In this document: positions 1 through 11,033 of the stretch, piece by piece | Layout of the letters: each line of letters opens with the position of its first letter | Numbering within the stretch: the first letter of the stretch is position 1 | DNA from: Saccharum officinarum | Lineage: Eukaryota; Streptophyta; Magnoliopsida; Poales; Poaceae | Direction: 5' to 3' | Assembly (NCBI GenBank): GCA_020631735.1 | Contig: CM036168.1 | Span: 98,250,932 to 98,314,931 of the forward strand | DNA length: 64,000 bases | Position numbers and translations under genes: made by a program | The notes under the pieces: model-generated | Database searches by the model: none | What the model was told of the DNA's origin: nothing | Seen by the model: only the letters and a program-made list of their open reading frames with translations

Positions 1-498
1 TCTGCATTCATAGCATGTTTTGAGGGGGAGTTGTAATCCTTGGGCTCTAGCTTGATAAGTGCATGTGTCAACAAGGGGGAGAGATATGTCACACTCACCA
101 TGTCAATAAGAGGGATAAGTTGTCAACAAGGTGGAGAAGTCTCTATTTCGTGCATTCATTTGAGAGAGATTATATTTGTTCAGGGGGAGTTGCATTTGAG
201 TTGCTTTTGCTAGATGTGTTGAGCCTTTGCCTCTTCTGGAGGGTCTAGCAGGTTCTCCTTTTCGAGCTTTGCTAGTGATGTTGAGCCCGTTGCCTCTTCT
301 TGAGGGCTAGCTTTGTTTTACTTGGTTGCGTCGAGCCGTTGCCCATGTCTTTGGGGACCAAGTTTTTGCTCATTTTAAATGACCTGTTTCGGCTTTTCTT
401 TGGCTTTTGGTCATTTGGTTGAGCTCTTTGTTTTCTCTTTTTTTTTGCTCAAGTTGTTCGTGTATTGGTGTTGACAATGCACTCAACAAGGGGGAGAT
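1..498 (+). mobile_element. Sirevirus-like Copia element, 3' end of internal region
   Basis: This is non-coding DNA just upstream of an LTR. It repeats the polypurine-tract word AGGGGGAG: clear copies lie near 23-30, 73-81 and 182-189, and the one at the LTR junction is at 489-496. Decayed versions lie near 109 and 127. A series of polypurine tracts before the 3' LTR is a known hallmark of Sirevirus-lineage Copia elements. The rest of the element (gag-pol and 5' LTR) lies outside the window. No coding sequence is recognisable here; the open frame at 63-248 is chance. Confidence 0.7.
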
Positions 499-2952
499 TG
501 CGAACACAAGGTTGACAAGTACCCTTGTGTGTTCGTTTTGTGATGAGTGATTGTCAATGTGATCCACGAAGTAGGTTGAGTGGTGATTAACCCTACCTTG
601 GCGAAAGCCTTGTGTGCGACATGTCTCTTGGCTTGTGTTGTGCAGGTGTGGAGCACGGAGACGGTAGCCGACGGCGAGGTGAAGGTCAAGGAGGACATGC
701 CGTGCCGATGGACCTGAGGGGTGAAGGACGGACGTGAGGCTTGGACCGAGGGACCCGGAGGCTGGGTGGCTAGCCGCGCTGGCTGACACTTGGGACATCA
801 ACAAGCGCGAGAAGACATGAGAGTGACCGTGTTGACCGTGGAGGTGACACGCGTCGGATGGCGGGGGACGCGTATGGAGTACGCTACTCACGGAGCGGTT
901 TGATGGTTTGGACCTCAAAACCATCGGAGGCGGGTTTACGGGGTTTGGGCCTCAAAACCCGGGCGGAGGTTCCACGGTGGAACGGACGGCACGTGGCGGC
1001 ATCGGGGAGTTCGCGTCGAGGCGAAGCTACCAGTGAGGAGGCGCGGTGGCCGTCGGATCAACATGGAAACCGAGTTGGACCTCTACGCCCTTGGGCTTGA
1101 TGGTTTAGCTCTTATGTATCTAGGGGCAATTAGGGGAATGTGTAATAGCCCTGATAAATAGGGGATGGCAGCCCCAAGCCATCTTCACCTCTCTCCCACT
1201 CTTTTATTCCCCCCTTTCTACCTAGGGTTTTACTTTCTAGTTCATGAGAGAGGTCTAAAAATCTAAAAATTCGTGATTGTATACTTCTTGTGATTTGGAG
1301 TGGGAATGGAGGCCCAAATCCTCCTCTTGCCCTCTGGGGTTTCTATTTGAAGCTGTGATTTTCGTTCTCATTTTGTTCCCTTTTTCGTTCTTAGCCACGA
1401 TTTGATTTTCCCAGAGTTTGGATCAATCTCGGGTGATGATTTCTTGAGGATAGGTTCGTGGCAAGGTGAATTTCATCTAGGCAAAATTTGAGCTCAAATC
1501 CTTTTGTTTTGATGGAGATCCGGTCGGTTTTTGGTTGAAGACGGCCTGCTGTTCGTGTTGTCTGTTCGTCGCCCTCTCTGTGTCTGTTCGTGTGCCAGGG
1601 TGTTGGTCTCCTATGTTCTGGCTAGAGCAAATCAGCACTTCACCGTGCTTGCCCTTGGTGGGCTGCTCGCCGAGCTTGAGTTTAGCACCAAGCTGGGAAT
1701 CGAGTTGGGCTTCAGAAGCCGAGCCCTCCAGGTGCTCGTTCTTCTCTGTTCTTGTGTCAGGCAGCTGTTCGTGCGGCTTTGTTCGTCGTTCGTCTACTCC
1801 CAGCTCTTAGTCCCTGGTGTCCTGTTGCTTCGGAGTGCAGCACCTCCATCTGCTCTTCGCCCAGGAGTTGCTCGCACAGCAGCAGGCATGCAAATCAGCT
1901 CCTGTGCACCTTCGGTCATAAGTCAGGCAGCAGGGCATTCATTCAATGCAGTTTGTGCTTGATCTATGCTTGTTTTTGGTTGGTTGAGAGCTTTGTTCTT
2001 GCTACGTGGTTACTCCAAGCACTTGCGTGTGGTGCTCAGCTGCAAGAGAATTTTATCCAACAGCACAGCTCGCATAGGCAGCTGATGCTACTTCTAATTG
2101 GCTAGCCCAGTTTGTTCCCTGCAGTGCCGAGTAATTTCTGTAGCTCTCTCTGTCTGCTTTTCTGCACGGTGGTGTCCAGGTCTCACTGGTGCTTGCTTGT
2201 CTAAGTATGAATGTTCACCTGTGCTTTCGGTGATTTACCAGTCACAGCTTGGGCCCCAGTTGCCCCGGCCGCTCTCGTGCAGCAGGCAGGCAGCGCTCGG
2301 TGTGCTCGGCGGTGTGCATCTCCTCCGATCGAGCCATTGCCTGTGCGTGCGTGCATTCGGCGTTGGACTCTAGAAAGTGCCGCTCGGTTCATTGGTGCTT
2401 GGTTCTTCAGATAGAGGAAGGAGTTCAAGCACACCTGCATATCGGCATTTAGGAAAGCTGACCATCGACCAACAGTAGACAGCAGCAGGTTTTCGGCAGC
2501 GCAGGCGAGCAGCAAAACCGTGAGCTTATTGATATTTGAAATGTCCTTTCATGCAACAGTGTGATAATCATTGATTGTCTATTTACTTCTTTTGATTAAT
2601 TAATCATCTCTTGTACACTGTTGCTTATTTGTATCTAGTACTGGCAGCTAGCGTGTCTGGCCTTTTTAGATCATATTTCTTTGTGGTATTATCTACAGGT
2701 TTTCATTCAAGTAGTATGCTGCAAGTTCCTACATTAGTGTTTGCTTACTCATGATTGATAGCAAGTCTAGCTTGTTTATTAATTTCGGCTATCATGGCAC
2801 AGTAGCTAGCAGTTTTGCTTTGGAGCTCCAATTATTCTCACATGCTTATCTGAGTCTTTGTTAGCCGGTTAATTAGTGAGAAATTAATTCATGCTTTAGC
2901 ACTTTGCTTGCACGATGCTTTGAGAAATTCCTAATTGTTTCTAGGGTCAACA
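499..2952 (+). mobile_element. 3' LTR of the Sirevirus-like Copia element
   Basis: The LTR starts with TG directly after the polypurine tract and ATT. I end it at the CA of a GGGTCAACA stretch near 2952, giving about 2.45 kb, a normal length for long Sirevirus LTRs. A TATA-like box is at 1153-1164. Neither the 5' LTR nor the second target duplication is in the window, so the right end is an estimate and could move by tens of bases. Several short frames (for example 1531-1962) have no recognisable domain and are read as chance frames in LTR sequence. Confidence 0.6.
1153..1164 (+). promoter_or_regulatory. TATA-like box of the 3' LTR promoter
   Basis: GATAAATAGGGG lies about 650 bp into the LTR and is followed by a pyrimidine-rich leader, the usual place for a Copia LTR core promoter. 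In a 3' LTR this would drive transcription outward, toward the ATL-type gene region. Confidence 0.5.
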
Positions 2953-4347
2953 AATCTCTAGTTGATATGTGTGACCTTGGCAATTAGAAGAGAGCCGTGT
3001 TGAGTTATAATCGAGATATATACCAAGTTCTTTTAGGCAAAGAATTTTTAGACCGCTCTCATTCACCACCTCTGGTCGCCGTTTCTGGTCCTTCATGTTC
3101 AATCCTAGAACTAGCTTTCCTTGGCCGGAAATTTCCGAGTCTAGGCTCTGGAGTCCCTGACCCAGGAGCCTGAACTCAACCTCTTTTACCTTTGGTTTGT
3201 AGCCTTGTAGTTGTAGGTAGCGTACCAGAGTAGAGCGAGTGAGTGCTTGGAGACTTTTTTTTACCCGCAAATTTCCAAAGTAACAGCGTGCCCGCGGTCT
3301 GTTTTGTCACCGTTTATTACCACAAATACTTCCCCGTTCAGAAATATATAAACAATTTTTGTACTAAAGATTACTAATATTTAATTATATTCAATAAGTA
3401 TTATTAGATTAATTGTTGAATAGTAAATCTATTTGAAGATATAAATGTTGATGCTATTCTCTATAAATCAAGTTGAATTTTAAAATTTTGACACGGTTTA
3501 ATTTAATCTTGAGTTGCACTTTGTTTTTAAAAACGGAGCGAATATAATATATATACGTGCAAGTATTTCAATACTTAGCCCACATTGGATTTATTTTCCG
3601 GCCATTTTGATCAGTTCAAGTCTAACCAAAGCAGAAAATAACAGCAATTCAAACTTTAGCTGGGCCAGTGCAGCTGTGCAGGCCGACGGTTACCTCCCAA
3701 AAAGGCCGAAAGCAGTCTTTGGATCGGCTGTAGTAGCCACTTCTGCTTATTTTCTCCATAAAACAGCAGTGGCAGTGGTTGCTTGCTGCAGCATCAGCCT
3801 CTCCTGCAGTAATTCAGAGCAGGCCTCCAAACTCTCTTCACGTGGGTGAGTTCAATCCGAAGGCCAGCTGGACAAACCGACTAGCCGAGAGGTCTAGAAC
3901 TGCTCACAGGCAATCTCGGATCGGGGCAGAGACCGAGCCCAGCCGCCAGGTGCGAGTGTGACCCGTGCCCCCCTGCAGATGTGGCGTATCGATCGTACGA
4001 CGACGCCCACGGCCCACACAGCGTGAACTGCATCGAACCACCGTGTTCGCCTCCTCTGCATCTTCTCTGAAAGCGAAAGCCCCGGCAATGGCAGCGATTT
4101 CCTGTAACGAAAGAACATCATCGCCAAATCGCCATCGAAAGACAGGCTCCTTTGTTTCTGCTACTGGAGTGGGCGAAGAAACCGCCACAATCCAACATCG
4201 CAAAGATTTTACAGTGATGTGCAAATCGAAAGAAACAACACGTCCCCGGCTGCCCGAACGCCTCTCCAAGTCCGAGTCCAGTGGCGGGTGTCGGCACGGG
4301 CATCCATTCTGTTCTGTGTTCTACGCACGGGCGCCGCGTTGGAATGA
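2953..4347. other. Intergenic DNA between the Copia LTR and the ATL gene
   Basis: An AT-rich stretch (about 3300-3560) is followed by moderately GC-rich DNA that includes the 3' flank of the minus-strand ATL gene. A 107-codon open frame on the minus strand (2947-3270) has a plausible amino-acid composition, but I recognise no family in it and its end overlaps the LTR edge. It may be a fragment of an older element. No RNA gene or promoter was identified. Confidence 0.4.
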
Positions 4348-4902
4348 TCAGACAGCTTCGTTTCCGACGGCGTCGTCTGGTTTGGTGGCTACGGCGGCGG
4401 CGAGAAGCGTGTCCCGGCACAAAGGACAGCTCGCGCGAGCCCGCAGCCACGCGTCCACGCATTCCGGGTGGAAGCCGTGCCCGCACCGCGGCAGCGCCTT
4501 CACCTTGTCGCCCTCCTGGAACTCGCCGAGGCAGATGGAGCAGCACTGCTGCTGTGCCGCGTCGTCGTCCGCCGCACCCGCACCGGCGCCGGCGCCAGGC
4601 CGGTACAGCGTCACGGCCAGGCCCGCGATCGCGGCGTCGTCGAGGCCCGCCGCCACTGGGAAACAGGCGGTGGCGCCGGCCAGCGGGGGCGCCGCGGAGG
4701 AGTACCAGGGCGGCGCCGCCGCGGCGATGAGGCGGCGGTCGTTGTAGCGGTGGCAGGTCCATCGGAGGTAGAGGCAGACGGCGACGAAGCAGACAAGGAC
4801 GCCGAAGAGCGCCACGAGGACCGGCACGCCGTGGCCCCGCACGGCGAAGTTGCCGTCGTCCACGTCGCCGTAGCGCCACCGATGCGCCTCCTGCGCTGCC
4901 AT
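4348..4902 (-). CDS. RING-H2 finger E3 ubiquitin ligase, ATL type
   Basis: This is a single-exon gene of 184 codons. Residues about 25-47 form a hydrophobic membrane segment near the N-terminus. A GLD-like motif follows at about 86-95 (GLDDAAIAGL). A C-terminal RING-H2 domain spans about 121-162: Cys121, Cys124, Cys140, His142, His145, Cys148, Cys159 and Cys162, with the conserved Trp152 and Pro160. This order (membrane segment, GLD, RING-H2) defines the plant ATL family of membrane-anchored E3 ligases, which pass ubiquitin from an E2 to a substrate; many ATLs act in defence and stress signalling. Ala- and Gly-rich linkers at 60-70 and 103-112 are typical of GC-rich grass genes. I chose this start because it precedes the membrane segment directly. 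The overlapping frames on both strands are GC-driven shadows. The substrate and the exact ATL member cannot be told. Confidence 0.9.
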   Translation of the reverse strand: MAAQEAHRWRYGDVDDGNFAVRGHGVPVLVALFGVLVCFVAVCLYLRWTCHRYNDRRLIAAAAPPWYSSAAPPLAGATACFPVAAGLDDAAIAGLAVTLYRPGAGAGAGAADDDAAQQQCCSICLGEFQEGDKVKALPRCGHGFHPECVDAWLRARASCPLCRDTLLAAAVATKPDDAVGNEAV

Positions 4903-5109
4903 GCGCGGCTCTCGCTATCGCTACCTCTCGGATTCTGGAACTTGTTTACAGTACAGCCTTCAGTATTTTTCTTACCTCGCCGCTCTTGATTCTTCTTGAA
5001 CGGAGTACTACGTAAACAAAAAGGGAGGGCTCGTGTCGCGTCGGCGTCTCGCCGTCTCTCGTGGCTTCCGTGGGCTGGGCGGCCTCTGGCCCCCAGCGCG
5101 CGCTTCAAA

Positions 5110-5620
5110 TGAGCGGCCTGGGCGGCGTCCGCGACCGAGGCGTTCCTAAAGCATAGTCAAAATATATTTATATGTACATTTATATATAAGTTTATTCACA
5201 TATTATTATTATTATAAAGTCCGGAATGGTACACCGGTATGGGCCGGTACCGGAATGTTCCATTCCAATAGCCAAAACGGAATAAGCTCCCGAATAGAAT
5301 TTACAAGTTAGTCCTAAAGTTTTTGGCACCCGATTTGCAGCGCCCGTTCGCTATAAATTCGTCTCGTTGTAAAAGTTTGACGAACGCTGCTGTACCATGA
5401 AACGTGCTAATGACTGCTCGAGTGGGACACAAAAGGATAAAAAGCGATAAAAGGTTCTATGCAAGTTACGGGTCTTAGACCTTCTGCACCGGGTACTGAA
5501 AAAGCATCCTCCAGTACCGCGGTAGCGGAAAATTCGCTGCAACGGATACTGGAAGCCGTCCGCTACCCAAGCGGACGGGGCTCGCGTCCGCCACAGGTAG
5601 CGAGCGTCCTGGACGTCCGC
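5110..5620. other. Intergenic DNA, partly repeat-like
   Basis: The start is AT-rich (about 5150-5215). Then comes a short stretch with mirrored GGTACC and CCGGTA words (5220-5260) that looks like the edge of an old repeat. No gene is seen. Confidence 0.3.
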
Positions 5621-6420
5621 CATGCGCCAGCGTGGCGTGGGGCCCGCGCTTGCCGTTCGTCCGTGCCATGACCAGGAAGAGGAGAGAGAAGGGGATGGCT
5701 ATGGAGGTCCGCCGCGGACGCCACCTCGTCGGAGCCGCGCTCGCCGAAGCCGCCCCGACGTCGAGATGCCGAAGCCGTGCCTCCCCGCGTCCGGCGAGGG
5801 AGGAGGAGGAGTGGGCCGCCGGGCGCGAGATGCGGAGGCGGAGGCCGCCACGGCCACCACGAGATGCCGAGGTGCGCCTCGGGCTTGCAGGGAGGGCTCC
5901 GCCGCCGGATCCGGCCCCACCACGTCCTCCTCGGCCTCCCCGTCCCCGGCCACCTCCTCGGCCTCCCCGTCCCGGGCGTGAGCCGCCGCGCGGGGCGCAC
6001 CGCCTGGGCGCCGCCCGCGCCCGCTCGCTCCAGCAGCGCGGACCCGCCATGGCCGCCCGAGCTCCGCGCCGAGGCCTGGACGAGCTCCGTCGCCCGCCAT
6101 GGCCGCCCGAGCTCCGCGCCGAGGGCCGAAGCCGTGCCATGGCCGCCCAGGCGAGGAGCAGGGGAGGCAGAGGGGGAGGCGGAAGGAGCAGGGGAGGGCC
6201 GCCGGCAGAGGGAGCAGGGGAGGCGCCGGGCGCAGGAGGAGGGGAGGCAGAGGGGGAGGCGGAGGGAGCAGGGGAGGGCCGCCGGCAGAGGTAGCAGGGG
6301 AGCGAGGGAGCAGGGGAGGCGCGAGGGAGAAGGGGAAAGGATAAGGAGAGAGAAGAGAGAGAGGAGAGAGAATAGGGAGGAAGGGTGGCCGGTGGGGAAA
6401 AAGAAAAAAAACTGACGCGT
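5621..6420. other. GC-rich island with direct repeats and a purine-rich tandem tract
   Basis: About 800 bp of very GC-rich DNA is open in several frames on both strands, so the long frames are not evidence of a gene. A unit of about 29 bp (starting GCCATGGCCGCCCGAGCTCC) occurs at about 6047 and again at about 6097. From about 6155 to 6410 the plus strand is almost pure purine plus GCC, built from degenerate GGGGAGGCAGAGGGGGAGGC repeats. The island is bordered by repeat-like AT-rich DNA and may be the inside of a non-autonomous DNA transposon; I could not find its terminal repeats. Confidence 0.4.
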
Positions 6421-7692
6421 GGGTCCCACTGATATAGAGTAGATATATAGAGGATGGATGGGTGCGAGAGAAAGTGATATAGAGGAGAGAATCTCGATGA
6501 CCAGGATGAAATATTTCTTTTAGAGGATGAATTTAGAGTACGATGAGTACGGGTAGTCTTATCGACCAGTTGCGCTTAGCTCGCCAGAGTCCAGATGCAG
6601 CTGCAAATGCGTGGAATTTGGCAATTTCTGGAAGCATCAAACTATTCTTCTTCAGCCTTTTTTATTGGAAATGGGTGGCCTTGCTAGGTTGCGTTAATCA
6701 AATGATTCATACTGAAACTTGGCCGTTGGCACCATGGAATCGAAGGTCAGAAATTGCTAGCGATCCAAGGAACCATTTATGAAAGAGCACTTCGCTCGAA
6801 CTTTACTGTATCTTTCTACTCCGATCCTTATCTGGGAAAATGCATCGGGTTTTTACCTTCGACAGTTCTTTCACGTTTTTTCTTGCTTGAGGCTGGGAAG
6901 TGTGAGAATGGTCTGGTGCAGCGGAACTATTTCCTTGGTGAAGTACTGACGGCAACAGCTACACTAGTGCCAATGCAAGAGAGAACGATGCGTTTTTTTT
7001 GTTTTTGTTTTTGTTTTTTTGTTTTTTTTTCATAAAAAAGAGAGAACGATGTGTCTATAAAAAAACACACAGAGAGAGAAGGATGTGGTGCACTGGTGCC
7101 TAGAGGTACAGGACAGACTAATTGATCACTGCCACACACCCAGTTTGTTGCTATATATATAGGGTAATGGACGCAGAAAAGGAGGAACGCATCAACTTTT
7201 TTTTCTAAAATACTTACAATATATGTATATTAAAACCATAGAGAGCATAGAATATCAATACCACGAACAACCCACAAAATTAAATCTATATACGTGTTTG
7301 CGGGCTAACCCATTCGTATCCAACCTACAAGGGAGTGGAAGCTCGGGCACGCGCATCAAGTGCAAACTGTGGAAGGGGCCACGTCCATGCCCACTCATCG
7401 TCGACTGAAGTTGATGACATCAGAATGGAAGGGTTTGTTTGCTTATGCTTATAGGGTTTGATTTGGGCTATACCAGCATGTATGAATTGTCATTGCCGGT
7501 GACAAAAAGATGTTGAAGAGGATCTCATTGGCGAGTATTATTTCAATGAATTGGTTGTTGCCTGAAGATGGAGGCTGAAAGCTTGGAAGCAGCATGGGGG
7601 CCTTGACACTCAGTAACGATGATGCACTCTGAGCCAGACTGCCAGGACACAAAAAGGCTCGAAGACGGGTGGTGGCGGACGCAATGACCGAG
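6421..7692. other. Intergenic DNA without a recognised gene
   Basis: Mixed-composition DNA with only short open frames and no recognisable domains. It holds the poly-T retroposition scar at 6977-7051, annotated separately. Confidence 0.4.
6977..7051 (-). mobile_element. Poly-T insertion with 14-bp target duplication (truncated retroposon)
   Basis: AAGAGAGAACGATG occurs at 6977-6990 and again at 7038-7051. The 47 bases between are almost only T with a few G, i.e. a poly(A) tail on the minus strand. A direct repeat of this length around an A-tail is the signature of LINE-machinery insertion. Nothing upstream of the tail survives, so the source RNA is unknown. Confidence 0.65.
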
Positions 7693-7791
7693 CTGTTCGG
7701 CTAATGGTTTTTACGGCTGATAAGTCGGCCGATGTTATTTTATTATGAGAGAAAAACATTGTACCATAGATGATAAGTTCAAGCGAACAGG
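7693..7791. mobile_element. Short MITE-like inverted repeat (CTGTTCG termini)
   Basis: The left end starts CTGTTCGGCT and the right end is AAGCGAACAG, with imperfect complementarity between the halves around a GAGAGAAAAACA core. Related sequence with the same core occurs at 20688-20806 and in its duplicate. This resembles a common small fold-back MITE family of grasses, but I cannot name the family or confirm a target duplication. Confidence 0.45.
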
Positions 7792-8324
7792 GCGGATGGT
7801 CAATATTTGTTTGGGATCCTCTATTGGTTTGCATGCCCATGCAGAAGATAAGGACGCGGAAAAAAAAGAGAAGAATATCACTATGTTGCTGGGCCATAGC
7901 TTACAGGTAGGATACACCCTTGATAGTTGTTAGCGGTATTAAAAAATGAGATTATCCTATCTCTTAAATTCTTTCAACCAAATAAAATATAGGAATTAAC
8001 CTGTACTCTCAACCAAACACATAAATGAGACAATCTTGTTCCCAAAATACGACCATCCTGGCATTTGCATAACCTGATACTGATTCAACAAGCCTCTACT
8101 AGTTGAATAACCAAAAGGTATCCCCGGCTTAATTTTGTCGTCTCACCCAACCCAACCTCAGTCCTCTCACGACCATCCACACCGGCCACTCCGGCCAGCC
8201 CCGGACGGCTGGCCCCCTGCGGCCCTGCCACAAAGCCAGCGGCACGGCTGGGCAACCGGCCGTGCGCTGCCAAGGAAACTGCACACACCAGAGCTGGCTC
8301 TCTCTCTCTGGGCACTGCAGCTAG

Positions 8325-8567
8325 AGTGTGTTCAGTTCGCGAAAAGTTGCTGAAAAGTTACTGTAGCATCTTTCGTTGTTATTTGGTAAAATTTGTCCAA
8401 TTATGGACTAACTAGGCTCAAAAGATTCGTCCCGACATTTACAGACAAACTATGCAATTAGTTATCTTTTTTACCTACATTTAATGCTCCATGCATGCGT
8501 CGAAAGATTTGATGTGATGAGTGGAAGAGAAAATATTTTAAGATGGGATGGGGAAGTGAACAAGGCC
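8325..8567. mobile_element. Tourist-type MITE (PIF/Harbinger-like), copy A
   Basis: The ends are related to GGCCTTGTTCACTTCC in inverted orientation: AGTGTGTTCAGTTC at the left and GAAGTGAACAAGGCC at the right. The flanking triplets are TAG on both sides. The inside carries the family core (GTTGTTATTTGGTAAA, GGCTCAAAAGATTCGTC, ATGCATGCGTCGAAAGAT) seen in all sister copies in this window. Confidence 0.75.
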
Positions 8568-8611
8568 TAGATGAAGGTGGTCTCGTCGACCGAGACACGC
8601 AGAGACATGCA

Positions 8612-8833
8612 GGCCTGGTTGGAGTGTCAAAATTACTGTGGTGATACTGTAGTATTTTGTTTATATTTAGAAATAATTGTCCAACCGTTGACTAATTAGG
8701 CTCAAAACATTCGTCTCACAAAGTACAACCAAACTGTGCAATTAGTTTTTTATTTTATTTATATTTAGTACTTCATGCATGCATGCATGTATCGCAAGTT
8801 TATGTAACGTAGAATCTTCTTTTTAACCAGGCC
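8612..8833. mobile_element. Tourist-type MITE, copy B
   Basis: Terminal inverted repeats are GGCCTGGTT and AACCAGGCC. It shares the internal core with copy A (TGACTAATTAGGCTCAAAA, TTAGTACTTCATGCATGC). The flanking triplets are GCA and GTA, so the target duplication is imperfect or the ends have drifted. Confidence 0.7.
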
Positions 8834-8889
8834 GTAGTATCAGAATGCATATTTTAACGCCCTAGAACTTGCACGTCTGCCGCTACATA

Positions 8890-9131
8890 GGGGCTGTTTA
8901 GTTGGCAAAATTTTTGGCGAAATGCTACTGTAGCAGTTTCGTTGTTATTTGGTAAATATTGTCCAATCATGATCTAATTAGGCTTAAAAGATTTGTCTCG
9001 TCCATTTCGTCTAAACTGTGTAATTAGTTTTATTTTTTATCTATATTTAATGCTTCATGCATGTGTTCAAAGATTCGATGTAACGGAGAATCTGAAAATT
9101 TTGACAAAATTTTTGGCATCTAAACGGTGCC
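8890..9131. mobile_element. Tourist-type MITE, copy C
   Basis: The termini are GGGGCTGTTTAG at the left and CTAAACGGTGCC at the right. The subterminal AAAATTTTTGGC is mirrored at both ends, and the flanking triplet is ATA on both sides. It is the third related MITE in about 800 bp. Confidence 0.75.
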
Positions 9132-9357
9132 ATAACAAAGGGCCGGTTCTGCCAAAATCTCTCTCCCTTTGATCACGATTCACACGGCCACACGGGTGGA
9201 TGGACGTCGCCGTCCTCATCAATGAGACGAAGCCTTTATTCTCGTACAGCCCAAGCGCTGCACGCGGATGCGGCCTGCGGGGTCACCTAGCGCGTTCACT
9301 TGGGCACCGTGTTACACTGCTACCCAAGCCCCTCCGCCCGGCCGGCGAGCTTATTAG

Positions 9358-9566
9358 GGCATCTTCAACAACAAAAGATCTAAAAAAACTTCTATTAACG
9401 GTTAACACATACTCCTACTTAGTTCATAATATAAATAGTCCTGTGATAATCTCACATGATCTTAGAGTCTATGTATAAGACTAGTTTCTCTCTCTCTCTT
9501 TTATGAAAATATAAAATAATATATACTTATAGCTAGTTCATAAGTCACAGTTAGCCTTGCTCTTAG
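9358..9566. mobile_element. Degenerate MITE candidate
   Basis: It starts GGGCATCTTCAACA and ends near TTGCTCTTAG, with a central CTAGTTTCTCTCTCTCTC tract and mirrored AGTTCATAA words. This matches my memory of a small grass MITE type with these ends. The termini are eroded and no clear target duplication is visible. Confidence 0.4.
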
Positions 9567-10518
9567 TATTGCTGAAACTCAACACGCTTAATATGATTGA
9601 AAGTACCACCAGCAATACAAAGAAAGAAAACAGATATAACTTTTTTTGAAACATGGTACAGATGAAGATTATCACAAACAAGCACACAAACTGACTTCTA
9701 AGAACACATTATCAAATCTGAGACTTTAAGGATACATATCTTGAATTTGACAAAGTCACCATCGACAGCTTGTTATCGACAGAGGGATCTACCAATAGAA
9801 AGATAGTTAGCACAAAATTTTAGTAGTCAGATACTCAAACCTAAATAAATAGGTCCTATCACCCCAAGCATATGCACTAAAACATGGAGATACACCCCTT
9901 CTTGATACTATTGCATTTAAAATATGAGTCATTTTGGTCTTTCATACCATACTACACAAAGTGACACTTGAATAATATTATTTTTAACGAATATATTGTC
10001 TTATAGAAAATTTTGTCAATTAATAAAAGATTTTATAGGTCAACTAGTATCGGCCAATCTTATGTTGTCCACATAGATATTTATATGTACTTATATTTGT
10101 AACCGTCAAAATATATGGGAACTTTAAGCACCCTTCCTAAAGAGCTGAAAAAACTAGTGACCTGTTACAACTTTTTTTCTTTTTAATAGGCTGAGCTAGC
10201 ATGTTAACTCATCATTAGGTTAACAGCCAGTTTGCGATCTAAACAAACGAAGCACATCATGCTCCAACATTATAAACAAGAGACAATTAGACTTATGTTA
10301 TAATGTATGCATGTAATTGAAGTATAGAACTAATGTATAGTACACATTATACTTATTTTCTTGGCTTCACGTTTGTGAGTTAGTAACTGTTGATTTATAT
10401 ATGCTTTGGTTATAGTAGTTAACGAATTGGCTTGCAATAGCTAAACGAGCCAAGCTTATCTAGAGCTTTAGCATGTTTCCTTGACAGGCCAGGCTAGGTT
10501 TAAACCGCTTTGGTTATA
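9567..10518. other. AT-rich intergenic DNA
   Basis: No open frame of note, RNA gene or repeat boundary was recognised here. The same holds for 10673-11033, between the Stowaway element and the CACTA insertion. Confidence 0.4.
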
Positions 10519-10672
10519 CTCCATCCTTTCCAAATTATAAGTCTAGTCGTTCTTGATTTTATAGATACATAGTTTTTACTATGTATTTGACATAATGTAT
10601 ATCTAGGTGCGTAGTAAAGGCTATGAACCTAGAAAAGCTAGAACGACTTACAATTTGAAATGGAGAGAGCAG
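10519..10672. mobile_element. Stowaway-type MITE (Tc1/mariner-like)
   Basis: The left end, CTCCATCCTTTCCAAATTAT, is mirrored by the right end, ACAATTTGAAATGGAGAGAG. TA flanks both sides, and the halves pair over most of their length. This is the common grass Stowaway design. Confidence 0.75.
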
Positions 10673-11033
10673 TAGTTTAAAAATATTAGATTGCTTTTGC
10701 CAATAGAAAATTAAACCGTTGTATGTTTTTCAGATAATTTCAATTTTCTTTTCTCATTTTAGCTTGCACTAGCCACTAGGTTCTTATTATTGGCTCATGA
10801 GTTGCATATCTACTACTTCTACTAATTACCTATAAAAGTCATCAAATTGAAGGGTAAACATGGTGAATATAATCATTTCATGCTCAACCTTTATTCGAGT
10901 AAAAAAATATTAAATAATTTGTATCCTGGATGAGACGAAGTGTGTGTATGATTCTTTTGCACCTACATGGAGATGCAGTGCAGGACTGCTGGCAGTGCTA
11001 TTAATTTTAACTGTTGAGCAAGCATAGACAATC

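Noticed and set aside
4118..5108. Several long frames overlapping the ATL gene on both strands (for example 4118-4879 and 4468-4989)
   Set aside because: They are shadows of the GC-rich ATL gene, with Arg/Pro/Gly-biased products and no domain; only the 4348-4902 frame has the RING-H2 and membrane segment.
5563..6429. A 288-codon minus-strand frame and its plus-strand counterparts in the GC island
   Set aside because: Low-complexity Arg/Pro/Ser/Leu translation that is open in many frames at once; the purine-rich repeat explains the lack of stops.
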